Below, in pieces: positions 17,746 to 24,671 of a stretch of DNA of 64,000 nucleotides. Position numbers and translations under genes: made by a program. Positions within the stretch are counted from its first letter, which is position 1. Every line of letters starts with the position of its first letter. Below the pieces are notes generated by a model that searched no databases, was not told the origin of the DNA, and saw only the letters and a list, made by a program, of their open reading frames with translations. Source of the stretch: an uncultured Alistipes sp. GTDB taxonomy: Bacteria; Bacteroidota; Bacteroidia; Bacteroidales; Rikenellaceae. The DNA lies in assembly GCF_963931675.1 (NCBI RefSeq), contig NZ_OZ007039.1, positions 2,827,806 to 2,891,805 on the forward strand, written 5' to 3'.

Positions 17746-18033
17746 ATGTACGTATACAAATGGATTGAAGGCGAGAAGGAAATGATCGACTTCTGCCTGA
17801 AACGCTTTAAGATGAAGCCTCACTTCTGCGAAACGATCGGTCACTGCGGGACTGCGACCATTCACATGATCTACAAATACAGAGATGTGAATGACACAAG
17901 TAAGGGATGCGCGCAGATGTTCTTCCTATTCATGGAGCACCCTGCTGGGAAAATTGGATGCATGGACCTGGACAAAATAGAACGATGGACCTATGAAGAA
18001 ATCAGAGCTGATCGAACTTCTCTTGTCAAGTGA
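17746..18033 (+). CDS. Phage early protein of unknown function
   Basis: A 95-residue protein starting MYVYKWIEGEKEMIDFCLKR with several Cys and His residues (HFCETIGHCGTATIHM) but no clear zinc-finger spacing. Mixed alpha/beta composition. The ATG at 17746 is chosen over an upstream TTG because the extension lies in hairpin-rich sequence. It overlaps the next gene by 41 bases. Not recognised. Confidence 0.6.
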   Translation: MYVYKWIEGEKEMIDFCLKRFKMKPHFCETIGHCGTATIHMIYKYRDVNDTSKGCAQMFFLFMEHPAGKIGCMDLDKIERWTYEEIRADRTSLVK

Positions 18034-18163
18034 CGAGGAGGAAGTGTTTGTCGAGATCGACGGATGGCAGCACGAGATAGAAATTGGGCACGTAGAAGAA
18101 GCCTTCGATGGATTTGACGAGGTGTTTCCAGCGTCGATAAGTTTGAAAGCAAAAAACAGTTGA
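17993..18163 (+). CDS. Small acidic phage protein (56 residues)
   Basis: Begins MKKSELIELLLSSDEEEVFV; strongly acidic, with a leucine-rich N-terminal helix and a predicted beta segment (VFVEIDGWQHEIEIGHV). It starts inside the end of the previous gene, and its stop overlaps the following gene region closely. Acidic early phage proteins are often inhibitors that mimic DNA, but nothing here proves it. Confidence 0.55.
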   Translation: MKKSELIELLLSSDEEEVFVEIDGWQHEIEIGHVEEAFDGFDEVFPASISLKAKNS

Positions 18164-18164
18164 T

Positions 18165-18398
18165 ATGGTACGAAACCCACAACGCGAAATCCTCGCCTAC
18201 CTGCTGGCTGGCGGGAGGCTGACGGTACAGAAGGCAATACAGATGTTCGATACAACGGAACTGCGACGAATCGTATCCCGGCTGAAAGACCGGGGATTCC
18301 CCGTTATCGCCGATAAACAATACGGCGAGACGAAAACGGGCCGACGGGTACGGTTTAACGAGTACCGTATGGGTCAAGACCTTGGCAGCTTACAATAG
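18165..18398 (+). CDS. Winged-helix/HTH domain phage protein
   Basis: A 77-residue protein, MVRNPQREILAYLLAGGRLT onwards, with the pattern of phage helix-turn-helix domain proteins: AIQMFDTTELRRIVSRLKDRGFPVIADK looks like recognition helix plus wing. It ends YRMGQDLGSLQ. Likely DNA-binding. It begins one base after the previous stop, closing the early regulator cluster. Confidence 0.7.
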   Translation: MVRNPQREILAYLLAGGRLTVQKAIQMFDTTELRRIVSRLKDRGFPVIADKQYGETKTGRRVRFNEYRMGQDLGSLQ

Positions 18399-18493
18399 CC
18401 GGTCAATTCGCAAACTTACCATTTCCGCCGCCATCCGTGAGGACCGCGGCGGTTCCGCTCCAATCATGCCCGACGGGGTAGGGGCGGTTTAGA

Positions 18494-18559
18494 GGGCCTT
18501 TTGTTGGAAAGCCGACAGGGGTGTCCCCTTCCGGTCCCATGTTCGATTCCGGGAGGCCC
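18494..18559 (+). other. Second tRNA-like fold (degenerate)
   Basis: GGGCC (18494-18498) pairs with GGCCC (18555-18559). Between them are a D-arm-like GTTG-GAAAGC-CGAC, a short GGGG-TGT-CCCC hairpin in the anticodon position, and a T-loop-like GTTCGATTCC. The T-stem is not standard, so this is not a normal tRNA. The surrounding 18399-18671 has no coding frame. Confidence 0.3.
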
Positions 18560-18619
18560 GCAACTTTGACTACAAGTATGGCAAAACTGTTTATGCGTTA
18601 CAAACAATTAAACAAATGT

Positions 18620-18650
18620 TTTGCCGTTATACAAAAAAAACATATTTTTG
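18620..18650 (+). promoter_or_regulatory. Promoter of the DUF2335 gene pair
   Basis: TTTG (18620-18623), a 19-base spacer and TATTTTTG (18643-18650). It is a near-perfect Bacteroidetes promoter without a copy of the phage operator, so it may fire in the lysogen. Confidence 0.7.
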
Positions 18651-18671
18651 CATCAACAAGGGATTTGCTTT

Positions 18672-18854
18672 ATGAAACGATTTTTTATCATATTCATTGA
18701 TAGCGTCCTGTATTTCTTCTCCAGCGGAGAGAATCCTATAGAGAAATATCAGAAGATGCGGCGTCAAAAATCCGATTCGGAAAATATGGCGCAGGATTGG
18801 GTAAATGTGGGAAATGATATAAGACGTGCTTATGAAAACTACAAATCCTGTTGA
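18672..18854 (+). CDS. Small membrane-anchored phage protein (60 residues)
   Basis: Begins MKRFFIIFIDSVLYFFSSGE: one N-terminal hydrophobic helix, then a charged cytoplasmic-type tail (EKYQKMRRQKSDSENMAQDW). The ATG follows the promoter at 18620-18650 by 21 bases. It overlaps the DUF2335 gene by 23 bases, so the two are made together. No family recognised. Confidence 0.6.
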   Translation: MKRFFIIFIDSVLYFFSSGENPIEKYQKMRRQKSDSENMAQDWVNVGNDIRRAYENYKSC

Positions 18855-19206
18855 AAGAAATTCCCAGTTAGTACAGGTTGAACAGCCTTATTCGGGCCCT
18901 CTTCCTCGTCCAGAGGATTTAGCCAAGTACGATCAGATTGTGCCCGGAGCTGCGGAACGCATTATAAATATGGCAGAGAAGGAAATGGATCATCGACATA
19001 AAACCGATGACAAAACGACGAAAAATGTCGTAAGAGTTACTCTGCTGGGTATTATTTTCGCTTTCATATCTGTGCTGATTCTATCGGGTTTGGTAGGATA
19101 TGCCTTATATAAGGGGTTTGATTCCGTGGCAGCCTCTATTGCTGTCGGGTCTATCGCCGCTGTTGCAGGAGTATTCATATTTTTCAAATCCAAACAACGG
19201 AGATAA
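18832..19206 (+). CDS. DUF2335 family membrane protein
   Basis: A 124-residue protein with the DUF2335 signature: PYSGPLPRPEDLAKYDQIVP, then GAAERIINMAEKEMDHRHK, followed by two transmembrane helices (about 67-90 and 94-116) and a basic end. The role of the family is unknown; it is frequent in prophages and accessory regions of many bacteria. It has its own promoter with the upstream small protein and a strong terminator behind, so it forms a self-contained cargo unit. Superinfection exclusion is a guess. Confidence 0.78.
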   Translation: MKTTNPVERNSQLVQVEQPYSGPLPRPEDLAKYDQIVPGAAERIINMAEKEMDHRHKTDDKTTKNVVRVTLLGIIFAFISVLILSGLVGYALYKGFDSVAASIAVGSIAAVAGVFIFFKSKQRR

Positions 19207-19227
19207 ATATCAGCATTATAAGTACGG

Positions 19228-19252
19228 AACCGAGGTTTTTCCTCGGTTTTTT
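19228..19252 (+). terminator. Terminator of the DUF2335 unit
   Basis: AACCGAGG (19228-19235) pairs with CCTCGGTT (19241-19248) around TTTTT, followed by a run of six T. Confidence 0.92.
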
Positions 19253-19262
19253 CGTTTTATTT

Positions 19263-19293
19263 TTTGCCAATTCAAAATGAATCGCTATATTTG
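19263..19293 (+). promoter_or_regulatory. Promoter of the replication/recombination operon
   Basis: TTTG (19263-19266), a 19-base spacer and TATATTTG (19286-19293), an exact consensus match immediately after the preceding terminator. A long structured leader lies between it and the first gene at 19454. Confidence 0.75.
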
Positions 19294-19298
19294 CCATT

Positions 19299-19421
19299 GC
19301 CAAACAACTGCAATACGCAGCTAACAAGTACATACGAAGCTCTTTTGGGCGTGTTCCCGTAGCACTTCTACTCTGCGTAGTTGTGGTTGTTTGGCGACAA
19401 TAGGGGGCACGCCCTCTTTTT
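19299..19421 (+). promoter_or_regulatory. Structured leader RNA with two competing or interlocked stems
   Basis: Arm 19299-19320 (GCCAAACAACTGCA...ACGCAG) is complementary to 19373-19395 (CTGCGTAG...TTGTTTGGC) over about 22 bp with a few mismatches. GGGCGTG (19347-19353) in the loop is complementary to CACGCCC (19408-19414) outside, which is followed by TCTTTTT. The pairs interlock, so they form either a pseudoknot or a switch between an open leader and a terminator. This is a plausible attenuator or cis-regulatory RNA; it matches no family I know. Confidence 0.5.
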
Positions 19422-19453
19422 ATACATACGTCAAACAAACTTGTGTTCTACAA

Positions 19454-19711
19454 ATGCCAAACAACAACACAAGTGGGACCCGGGTACAAGGTACCCCGAC
19501 CACGTCTTACACGCGGCTCACGAAAGCCGAACTGGTTGCCATCATCAACGGCAACGTCATGAATCATCCCCTCTCCTTCGAGGAGTTCTACCGCTGCGCA
19601 ATTGCCGCTGTTTCGAAATGGTGCCACCAGGTTCGGAACTGCAATTTCGCCTGCACCGACAGCGTCAAGTCGACGCTCGACAGCCTGCATCACATCTACA
19701 AGAATCTCTGA
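19454..19711 (+). CDS. Phage protein of unknown function (85 residues)
   Basis: Begins MPNNNTSGTRVQGTPTTSYT, a flexible N-terminus, followed by a helical part (RLTKAELVAIINGNVMNHPL) with four Cys/His positions. First gene after the structured leader. The ATG at 19454 is preferred to an upstream TTG inside the leader stem. Not recognised; the position suggests an early replication-associated role. Confidence 0.6.
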   Translation: MPNNNTSGTRVQGTPTTSYTRLTKAELVAIINGNVMNHPLSFEEFYRCAIAAVSKWCHQVRNCNFACTDSVKSTLDSLHHIYKNL

Positions 19712-19713
19712 CT

Positions 19714-19845
19714 ATGGCAAGCCTCGTAACCTTGCTGCTGTGGCTGGGAGCCATAGCAGCGGTGTTCGGGATCGTGTATTCCGACAAGCGCATCTACAAC
19801 GCCGTGGATGCCATTCTCAACCGTATTTTCGAAAAATTCGACTGA
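19714..19845 (+). CDS. Small membrane protein (43 residues)
   Basis: MASLVTLLLWLGAIAAVFGI and onwards: one transmembrane helix followed by a charged amphipathic tail ending RIFEKFD. It starts 2 bases after the previous stop and ends 2 bases before the next gene, so it is almost certainly translated with them. Function unknown. Confidence 0.6.
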   Translation: MASLVTLLLWLGAIAAVFGIVYSDKRIYNAVDAILNRIFEKFD

Positions 19846-19847
19846 CC

Positions 19848-20282
19848 ATGAACACACAGAACCAACCAGTAGAATCGCTCTGGTATTATCCCAGCGAGTA
19901 CATCACGGGCCGTGAATCGAATATCCCGAGATCGACGGCCGAATTCTGCCTCAAAGAACAGACGATTGAGGAATTCTGGCGCAATGCGGTGAAGGCTATC
20001 GACCAGATGTCGGACAGCGACAAGGACGGTGTGGTTTACACCAGCGACGGGATCGGGGTGTTTCTCGGGCCGTGGGACATCGACATCCGGCACAACTACA
20101 AGTGGACGGAGGAGCGGGGCGGATATACCTATATGGGGATCTGGGAGCCGTATGCCGAACTTGCCGAGAGCTTCGAGGTAGTCGGCGCCCACGACTACGA
20201 CAACGACGTCGAGCTGCACAGGGTTGTCCGGCTGCTCAACCAATACTACAAGGATAACGAGAACATTTTGTTGAACCGATAA
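19848..20282 (+). CDS. Phage protein of unknown function (144 residues)
   Basis: Starts MNTQNQPVESLWYYPSEYIT. Acidic, aromatic-rich, with no transmembrane segment; a central TSDGIGVFLGPWDIDIRHNY stretch looks like a small beta domain. Tight spacing (2 bases) from the previous gene places it in the recombination operon. No family recognised. Confidence 0.65.
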   Translation: MNTQNQPVESLWYYPSEYITGRESNIPRSTAEFCLKEQTIEEFWRNAVKAIDQMSDSDKDGVVYTSDGIGVFLGPWDIDIRHNYKWTEERGGYTYMGIWEPYAELAESFEVVGAHDYDNDVELHRVVRLLNQYYKDNENILLNR

Positions 20283-20293
20283 AAATCAGAATT

Positions 20294-20704
20294 ATGGAAA
20301 ACACGAACATGAATGCCGTAGCAACGGTAGATTTCCGCAACCTTCCCGACCTCTCGAAAGCAGAGCCCGAACCGATCGAAATGTCGGGCGAATACTGGAC
20401 GCCCGAAAAGGAGGGTGAGACCCGCCGATTGTTCTTCGTGGGGCTGAACATGGAGAACGTAGTCGAAATGGAGACAGGCGAAACCCGCGAGCTGTTGGTG
20501 GCCCAGTTTGCCGAGCACGTCAACGGAGATCTTCGCGCCGTACGCAACGGATCGCGCCGCCTGGTGGGGATCTTCGAGTCGTTTCAGGCGTCGATCAAAC
20601 CGGGCGATGCATTCGAGATCACCTACCTGGGCAAGAAGAAGAACTCGACGAACAGCTACAAGTCCGACAACTGGAGCGTCAAGCGGCTTGTCATCAAGAA
20701 ATAG
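20294..20704 (+). CDS. Phage protein of unknown function, possible OB-fold
   Basis: A 136-residue protein. The middle has alternating strands (RRLFFVGLNMENVVEMETGE; RRLVGIFESFQASIKPGDAF) and ends with basic YLGKKKNSTNSYKSDNWSVK. This beta-rich layout with a basic tail, directly before a RecE-like nuclease, would suit a single-strand DNA-binding or annealing accessory protein. That is inferred from context; no signature motif is present. Confidence 0.6.
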   Translation: MENTNMNAVATVDFRNLPDLSKAEPEPIEMSGEYWTPEKEGETRRLFFVGLNMENVVEMETGETRELLVAQFAEHVNGDLRAVRNGSRRLVGIFESFQASIKPGDAFEITYLGKKKNSTNSYKSDNWSVKRLVIKK

Positions 20705-20708
20705 TGTG

Positions 20709-21836
20709 ATGGAGGTAGGTTTTCAGACATACGATCTTTCGGAGGCGACTGTAACGGGCGAGGAACTTTGCCCGTTGCAGTTCGACCGGACGGAGTACAC
20801 GCCTTTTGAGGAGTTCATCCACCGCCTCGATAACCTTCCCGAGAAACCACGCCGCGTATACAACTATGCGCTGGCGGTCAACGGAAGGGTAGCCAACGAT
20901 CGGATGGAGACGTACCTCAAAGCGGCAGGAGAAAGTTCCTCGCTGCTGAAGGAGGCGTTGAAGTCTCCGCGGCACTATCTGATCGCCCGCAATGAGGAGA
21001 TCGCGCCGCGCGATGTCCGACACTTCGAGCTGGGGACGTTCGCACATGAAGCAATACTCGAACCCCGTCGGTTCGAAAAGGTCGTGGTGAAACCCAAGGC
21101 CGACCGTGGAACCATCCGCGGGTGTGTCGAGTTGATCCGATTCTTTTCCGATCTGTTGAATATACCGCAGGTTGAGATCGACCCGTCATGGAAGCTGCCG
21201 ACGCTCAAAGGGATGGCCGCGGACATGGAAGCTCAATGCGAAAAGGCCGGGTACACGCTGATCGACCGCACGTATTACGACATCATCCGGGCCATGAAGG
21301 TATCGTTCAATACCTACGGCGGCGGCATTCTCCCGCGGATCATGCCATACGTGAAGACCGAGACGTCTATGTACGGGTGCGATACGTCGACGGGCCTCAA
21401 AGTGAAGATTCGACCAGACGGACTGCTCCTCGAAGAGAACTTCGGCGTGAATGCCATTCTGTCGGTGAAGACCACCAATGCGACCTCCGTCGAGGCATTC
21501 ATGCGGGACTGCGCGAAGTACCGCTACGAACTGGCCGAGGGAATGTATCTGAAAGTCGCCGGTGAGATCACGGGCCGCGAGTTCACCGCCACGCTGATGG
21601 TCATGGCCCAGACGGTGCTTCCGTTCCAGGTGGCGGTGTTCTACTGGGACGCCGAGGATCTGCAGGTCGGCAAGTACAAGTACGCGCAAGCGCTCGACAT
21701 CGTGAAGCAATGTCGGGCCGCCGATACATGGCCGGGATTCGATGCCAAGGCCGAAGAGGGCGCACACGGGATCATCCAGTGCAAGTTGCCCGACTACATT
21801 AAGGCGAAATTGCTGCCGCAATATCTTTCCGAATAA
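20709..21836 (+). CDS. PD-(D/E)XK exonuclease, RecE/DUF3799-like
   Basis: A 375-residue nuclease. The motif set is FELGTFAHEAILEP (Glu, about 113-126), then KIRPDGLLLE and AILSVKTT (Asp...Lys of the PD-(D/E)XK core, about 235-260), and a late YRYELAEGMYL helix that completes the fold. This is the layout of RecE-type exonuclease domains (DUF3799/YqaJ superfamily), which resect dsDNA ends for single-strand annealing. The ATG at 20709 is 5 bases after the previous stop. No RecT/Erf annealase was recognised beside it; the neighbours are candidates. Confidence 0.82.
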   Translation: MEVGFQTYDLSEATVTGEELCPLQFDRTEYTPFEEFIHRLDNLPEKPRRVYNYALAVNGRVANDRMETYLKAAGESSSLLKEALKSPRHYLIARNEEIAPRDVRHFELGTFAHEAILEPRRFEKVVVKPKADRGTIRGCVELIRFFSDLLNIPQVEIDPSWKLPTLKGMAADMEAQCEKAGYTLIDRTYYDIIRAMKVSFNTYGGGILPRIMPYVKTETSMYGCDTSTGLKVKIRPDGLLLEENFGVNAILSVKTTNATSVEAFMRDCAKYRYELAEGMYLKVAGEITGREFTATLMVMAQTVLPFQVAVFYWDAEDLQVGKYKYAQALDIVKQCRAADTWPGFDAKAEEGAHGIIQCKLPDYIKAKLLPQYLSE

Positions 21837-21857
21837 CCAAATCCAATTCACAACACC

Positions 21858-22460
21858 ATGATTGATTTGAAAAACTATGTTCCGGAACATCCGGAATTCA
21901 AACTGCCGAAAAACGTATCGTTCCCGAAGGTGATCTTCGAGGGTGCCAAGAACATGGACGAAATCCGCAAGCAGTTGTCGGGTAAGTTCATCGCCGAAAG
22001 TACGCCGGGTGTGAAGGCTTTCCGCTTGCTCGATGCATACGAACGAGCCTCGATCCGCGCCAACTACTCCGAGTTGATGGAGGACGAGCAGCCGAAACTG
22101 GAGGACGCACTCGCGGAGGTGGAGGCACAATGCAAGGCCATCATCAAAGAGGCCAAAGACAAACTGCAGGCCGTGACAACGCAGATCCGAGATCTCGTAT
22201 ATCAGGTAAAGCGCGGTGACAAGGAGGTCGACCTCCCGGGAGAATCGACGATGCGCATGGCCCTGTGCGGGTACTATCTGTATTACGCCTGGATCGACGG
22301 GAAATTCCAGTTGTGCCGGGTAGACAAGATCCCGTCGTGGGATGAGCAGAGTCTCTTCGCCAATCTTGAGACCAACAAGCAGGCATTCCTCGAAGTGTTG
22401 GGTATCGACATGAACGAGACGTATGAGCAGGCTTCAGCACCGTCCGGGACGGAAGAGTAA
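21858..22460 (+). CDS. Phage recombination-operon protein of unknown function
   Basis: A 200-residue protein, MIDLKNYVPEHPEFKLPKNV onwards. It has a central helical coiled-coil-like stretch (about 75-130, EDEQPKLEDALAEVEAQCKA) and an acidic C-terminus. It lies 22 bases after the RecE-like gene, where phages usually encode the annealing partner; I see no RecT, Erf or Sak signature, so the role stays open. Its end overlaps the HNH gene by 38 bases. Confidence 0.6.
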   Translation: MIDLKNYVPEHPEFKLPKNVSFPKVIFEGAKNMDEIRKQLSGKFIAESTPGVKAFRLLDAYERASIRANYSELMEDEQPKLEDALAEVEAQCKAIIKEAKDKLQAVTTQIRDLVYQVKRGDKEVDLPGESTMRMALCGYYLYYAWIDGKFQLCRVDKIPSWDEQSLFANLETNKQAFLEVLGIDMNETYEQASAPSGTEE

Positions 22461-22686
22461 CTATGTGAAGAAGCTGCAGAGCAAGGAATGGCAGGAGGTG
22501 TGCCGCCGGGTGAGACTCCGCGACGGCCACCGCTGCCAGATCTGCGGCAGGAGCTATTCACTGGAAATTCACCATACGACATACTACGACGACACGGGTA
22601 TGTCGATCGTAGGCCGCGAGGCTGACTTCCTGGATAAACTGATCACTCTCTGCGAAGAGTGTCACCGAAAAGTACATCGAAAATGA
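22423..22686 (+). CDS. HNH endonuclease
   Basis: An 87-residue protein with the compact HNH/His-Me nuclease fold. Zinc-binding CQICG and CEECHRKVH pairs flank the EIHHTTYYDD catalytic segment. It is the size of stand-alone phage HNH proteins, which cut DNA in packaging or as free-standing homing enzymes. The location in the recombination operon rather than beside terminase makes a packaging role less certain. It overlaps the preceding gene and is followed after 1 base by DUF4373. Confidence 0.88.
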   Translation: MSRLQHRPGRKSNYVKKLQSKEWQEVCRRVRLRDGHRCQICGRSYSLEIHHTTYYDDTGMSIVGREADFLDKLITLCEECHRKVHRK

Positions 22687-22687
22687 C

Positions 22688-23629
22688 ATGGCAAGACCCA
22701 ACAAGACAGGATTAGACTATTTCCCGTTGGATGTTGACTTCTTTGCCGACGAAAAGATCGCAGCCATATCCGGAGAATTTGGGATCAAGGGCGAAATCAC
22801 GGTCATCAAGCTGCTTTGTGCGGTATACCGGAACGGATACTTCATACTGTGGAATGAGCCGCTGAAATACAAACTGCTCCGTGATCTCCCGGGTGTGAGT
22901 CCTGAATTGATCGACCAAATTGTAAACCGCTTGGTCAGGTGGGGATTCTTCGACGAATCCCTGTTTGACTCGGTGAAGGTTCTGACGAGTCGAGGCATTC
23001 AGAAGCGATTCTTCTCCATAACCCGCAGACGCGGATTGCCGCATGACGCAAAGTATCTGTTAGCAGAAAATGGGTGCAATGGAGTTATTGACGACAATAA
23101 CCCAGCCGCAACTGAATTATTGACGGCAAAAACCCCACAAAGTAAAGTAAAGAAAAGAATAATATCTACTACGACGACTACCGCGCGCGAGGATTTGGAC
23201 GATTCCAATGATTCGGTAAATGACTTTTCTGCAACCCCCGAAAAAGGTTGCGCGGAAAAAGTCCCCCCGCAGGTGCCGCCGGGAACATACTCGCTGGTAC
23301 CGATCGACGAACTGGCCGCGTGGATGAAGTCCGAAACGGCATGGATAGAGCAGCTTTGCATCAACCTGCACAAGGATCCGGAGTACGTGAAACGCAGGAT
23401 CGACGAGTTCGCAGCGCATTGCGCCAACAACGGCGAGACGGCCAAAGACAAGGGCGACTGCAAACGGCACTTCAACAACTGGCTGCGGAAGGTAGAAAAT
23501 CAACCGAACAACAACTACACAAATGGCAAACGAACCTACAACAAGACAGAACCCCCAAGCGCCGACGAGCTTGACCGCGCCATTGCGGAAGGATTCGCTC
23601 GCGCTCACACTCGCCAGGAATGGGAGTAG
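22688..23629 (+). CDS. DUF4373 (Lin1244/Lin1753-like) replication protein
   Basis: A 313-residue protein. The N-terminal DUF4373 domain (about 1-100) contains the typical GLDYFPLDVDFFADEKI and IKLLCAVYRNGYFI. A low-complexity Ser/Thr-rich linker (about 150-200) and a C-terminal helical DUF7833-like region (WIEQLCINLHKD...HFNNWLRKVENQ) follow. In phages of Gram-positives and Bacteroidetes this layout is that of replication initiators or helicase-loading proteins. It overlaps the following gene by 107 bases, a large overlap even for phage. Confidence 0.82.
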   Translation: MARPNKTGLDYFPLDVDFFADEKIAAISGEFGIKGEITVIKLLCAVYRNGYFILWNEPLKYKLLRDLPGVSPELIDQIVNRLVRWGFFDESLFDSVKVLTSRGIQKRFFSITRRRGLPHDAKYLLAENGCNGVIDDNNPAATELLTAKTPQSKVKKRIISTTTTTAREDLDDSNDSVNDFSATPEKGCAEKVPPQVPPGTYSLVPIDELAAWMKSETAWIEQLCINLHKDPEYVKRRIDEFAAHCANNGETAKDKGDCKRHFNNWLRKVENQPNNNYTNGKRTYNKTEPPSADELDRAIAEGFARAHTRQEWE

Positions 23630-24020
23630 TGAGGTGTCCGTATTCGGATCGACGCCCGCCACGGTGATGCAGATCCGGCAGAGCGTGCACAAGCTTTCCG
23701 TGGCATTCCCGCAGATGAGCCAGGATTTCTTCAACCTGCTGGTCGAGCGCATTGTCAAGACGAATATGTCGTCCCGGCGGCTTGAATACGCCGTGAACCG
23801 GGTGCTCGACACGTTCACCTACAAGCAGCTCACGATAGCCGACATTTTGAGCATAGACGTCCGGTGCCGGATATTGTCCTACTCCGAAATGTGCAACGAG
23901 GCCGCCCGCCGCAATGCATCCACCGACGATTACGCGCCTGTCCGCATCGGAGGGTCAGATAAGCCCGGCTGGGTGCTGAAGGTCGACAAGGCGAGATACA
24001 ATATCCCCGACGAGCTATGA
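23523..24020 (+). CDS. Phage replication-operon protein of unknown function
   Basis: A 165-residue protein starting MANEPTTRQNPQAPTSLTAP; the first 35 residues lie in another frame of the DUF4373 gene. The helical middle (FPQMSQDFFNLLVERIVKTN) and KQLTIADILSIDVRCRILSY are conserved-looking but carry no nucleotide-binding motif. The position between the initiator and the resolvase suggests a replication accessory or helicase loader. It overlaps the resolvase by 4 bases. Confidence 0.62.
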   Translation: MANEPTTRQNPQAPTSLTAPLRKDSLALTLARNGSSEVSVFGSTPATVMQIRQSVHKLSVAFPQMSQDFFNLLVERIVKTNMSSRRLEYAVNRVLDTFTYKQLTIADILSIDVRCRILSYSEMCNEAARRNASTDDYAPVRIGGSDKPGWVLKVDKARYNIPDEL

Positions 24021-24430
24021 AGTACATCGGGATAGACCCGGGCAAGAAAACCGGATTTGCAATTTGGGATCACGACGCCAGGTATCTGGCCGAGGTGACC
24101 ACGGTGTCCATCACTCAGGCGATGGAGAAGGTCCGCATGATGGCCGACATCCTGGGTCGTGAGAACATCCGCCTGTTCATCGAGGATGCCCGGCAAAGGA
24201 CGTGGTTCGGGAACAGCGGACCCGAGAAGTGGAAGGGCGCAGGGAGCATCTGCCGGGACAGCACGATATGGGATGACTTCTGCCGTGAGCTGGGCGTGGA
24301 GTACGTCATGGTCGCCCCGCGTCACAATACGACGAAGTTGAAGGCGGCACAATTCAAGACGATCACCAAATGGCAAGGCAGGACTGACGAACACGCAAGG
24401 GATGCCGCCATGTTAATTTTCGGGCGGTAA
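24017..24430 (+). CDS. RuvC-like Holliday junction resolvase
   Basis: A 137-residue RNase H-fold nuclease. The catalytic acidic residues are Asp7 in GIDPGKKTG, Glu56 in LFIEDARQ and the paired Asp in TDEHARDAAML near the C-terminus. This is the RuvC/RusA-like arrangement phages use to resolve recombination and replication intermediates before packaging. The start overlaps the previous gene as ATGA. Length is a little short of bacterial RuvC, as usual for phage versions. Confidence 0.83.
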   Translation: MKYIGIDPGKKTGFAIWDHDARYLAEVTTVSITQAMEKVRMMADILGRENIRLFIEDARQRTWFGNSGPEKWKGAGSICRDSTIWDDFCRELGVEYVMVAPRHNTTKLKAAQFKTITKWQGRTDEHARDAAMLIFGR

Positions 24431-24486
24431 ATTTCGACGATCTATCCCGGCGTGGATAGTTCTACTTTGGAAAAGTAATCGAAAAT

Positions 24487-24669
24487 ATGAAACCCAAAGA
24501 GTTTTTCGACAAGGTTTGCCGGATGCGCAAGGCGCAGAAGGAGTATTTCCGCACCCGGTCGGGGCGGGCACTCTCTGACAGCAAGAGGTTAGAGAAGAAG
24601 ATCGACGACGAGATCGAGCGGGTGAACAAGGTGGTGGAGGCAAAGAATAACCCGAAAATGGAATTTTGA
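24487..24669 (+). CDS. Small basic coiled-coil phage protein (60 residues)
   Basis: MKPKEFFDKVCRMRKAQKEY onwards, one long charged helix ending EAKNNPKMEF. It lies just before the Dam-like methylase, ending 2 bases before its ATG. Small helical proteins of this kind are common in Bacteroidales phages; no function is known to me. Confidence 0.6.
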   Translation: MKPKEFFDKVCRMRKAQKEYFRTRSGRALSDSKRLEKKIDDEIERVNKVVEAKNNPKMEF

Positions 24670-24671
24670 AT

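Noticed and set aside
22423..22686. HNH protein as a terminase-associated packaging nuclease
   Set aside because: It is far from terminase and inside the recombination operon, so I did not assign that role.
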